Source of the DNA: Actinomycetota bacterium
GTDB taxonomy: Bacteria; Actinomycetota; Actinomycetes; JACCUZ01
Assembly (NCBI GenBank): GCA_030841245.1
Contig: JAVEDG010000344.1
Location: 1 to 6,968 of the forward strand
Length of the DNA stretch: 6,968 nucleotides
Reading direction: 5' to 3'
The position numbers and the translations under genes are program-made. A model generated the notes under the pieces. It did not search any database. It was not told the origin of the DNA and was given only the letters and a program-made list of their open reading frames with translations. Positions within the stretch are counted from its first letter, which is position 1, and every line of letters begins with the position of its first letter. Positions 6,354 to 6,968 of the stretch are shown here, in pieces.

Positions 6354-6968
6354 GTGCGGCTGCAGGGCTGGGGCTGGCGGCACGCCGGGCGCCGGGCCTG
6401 GGCCGTGCGCGGCCTGGACCTGGACGTCGCGCCGGGCGAGCGGGTCCTGCTGCTCGGGCCGTCCGGTTCGGGCAAGTCCACGGTGCTCAGCGCCATCGCG
6501 GGCCTGCTCGCGCCGGGCCAGTCCGGAGAGGCCGAGGGCCGGCTGCTCATCGACGGCCGGCTCGCCGCCGATGTGCGCGACCGGGCCGGACTCGTGCTGC
6601 AGGACCCCGAGTCGGGACTGGTGATGAGCCGGGCCGGTGACGACGTGGCATTCGGGCTGGAGAACCGCGGCGTCCCGGCCGACCAGATCTGGCCGCGGGT
6701 CGACGAGGCGTTGGCCGCGGTCGGGTTCACGGCCGGGCGGGATGCCGACACGTCCCGGTGCTCCGGCGGCGAGCAGCAGCGACTGGTCGTCGCCGGCGTG
6801 CTCGCCATGCGCCCCGGCGTGCTGCTGCTCGACGAGGTGACCGCCAACCTCGACCCGCAGGGCGCGGCACTCGTCCGCGCGGCCCTGGCCGGGGTGCTCG
6901 ACGCCACCGGGTCCACCGCGGTCATGGTCGAGCACCGGGTGGAGGCGGTCGTCGACCTGGTGGACCGG
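6354..6968 (+). CDS. ykoD: ECF transporter ATPase (YkoD-like), 3' end cut by window edge
   Basis: An ABC ATPase, open to the last base (205 codons from GTG 6354). Numbering from that GTG: Walker A GPSGSGKST (35-43), Q-loop glutamine in LVLQDPES (Q83), signature CSGGEQQR (136-143), Walker B VLLLDE (156-161), D-loop NLDP (165-168) and switch histidine in MVEHR (H194). It powers uptake with the S component encoded just upstream. Two residues are off-consensus: cysteine in place of leucine at the signature start, and DEVT in place of DEPT after Walker B. In B. subtilis YkoD two ABC domains are fused; the second would lie beyond the window, as would the T component. The start is uncertain: GTG 6354 leaves a 20-base gap after the ykoE stop and has a poor ribosome site, while CTG 6330, overlapping that stop as CTGA after AGGCGG, would add eight residues (MTGQRPAA). 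Confidence 0.88.
   Translation, partial: MRLQGWGWRHAGRRAWAVRGLDLDVAPGERVLLLGPSGSGKSTVLSAIAGLLAPGQSGEAEGRLLIDGRLAADVRDRAGLVLQDPESGLVMSRAGDDVAFGLENRGVPADQIWPRVDEALAAVGFTAGRDADTSRCSGGEQQRLVVAGVLAMRPGVLLLDEVTANLDPQGAALVRAALAGVLDATGSTAVMVEHRVEAVVDLVDR

Noticed and set aside
6204..6935. Minus-strand frames opposite the ATPase gene
   Set aside because: The plus frame contains every ABC ATPase motif in order. The antisense frames are shadows.

Overview
The window is very GC-rich, and its coding frames put G or C in almost every third codon position. Together with the gene families present, this points to a high-GC Actinomycetota; I would not go below phylum from this alone. It holds four protein genes (two cut by the window edges), two sizeable intergenic regions and one clear RNA regulator. 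No tRNA, rRNA, insertion sequence or CRISPR array was seen.

Left part, minus strand (1-2204): the first 734 codons of a large secreted protein. It has a signal peptide, five Ig-like repeats each with a cysteine pair, an SbsA-like Ig domain, and at least two copies of a C-terminal beta-rich module; the second copy runs off the window. Before it lies a 320-base gap (2205-2524) with a tandem direct repeat and a large nested inverted repeat, both unexplained.

Centre, minus strand (2525-5206): an 893-residue fusion. Residues 1-455 form a complete FAD/NAD(P)-binding oxidoreductase-like protein of the YdhS/HpyO type. Residues 467-893 form a complete tetratricopeptide protein of the TTC38 family. 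The join falls exactly between the two domains, and this is the most unusual gene here.

Right part, plus strand (about 5480-6968): a vitamin B1 uptake operon. A promoter candidate leads into a TPP (THI-box) riboswitch, then a hairpin that masks the ribosome binding site, then a YkoE-type ECF transporter S component, then the start of the ECF ATPase (YkoD-like), cut by the window end. When cellular TPP is high, the riboswitch should shut down uptake of thiamine or its pyrimidine precursor.

The fusion gene and the uptake operon diverge from a 500-base region (5207-5706). Besides the riboswitch, this contains a GC-rich hairpin and a striking 24-base-armed inverted repeat just upstream of the operon promoter candidate. 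Nothing in the sequence shows that the three units share a function.
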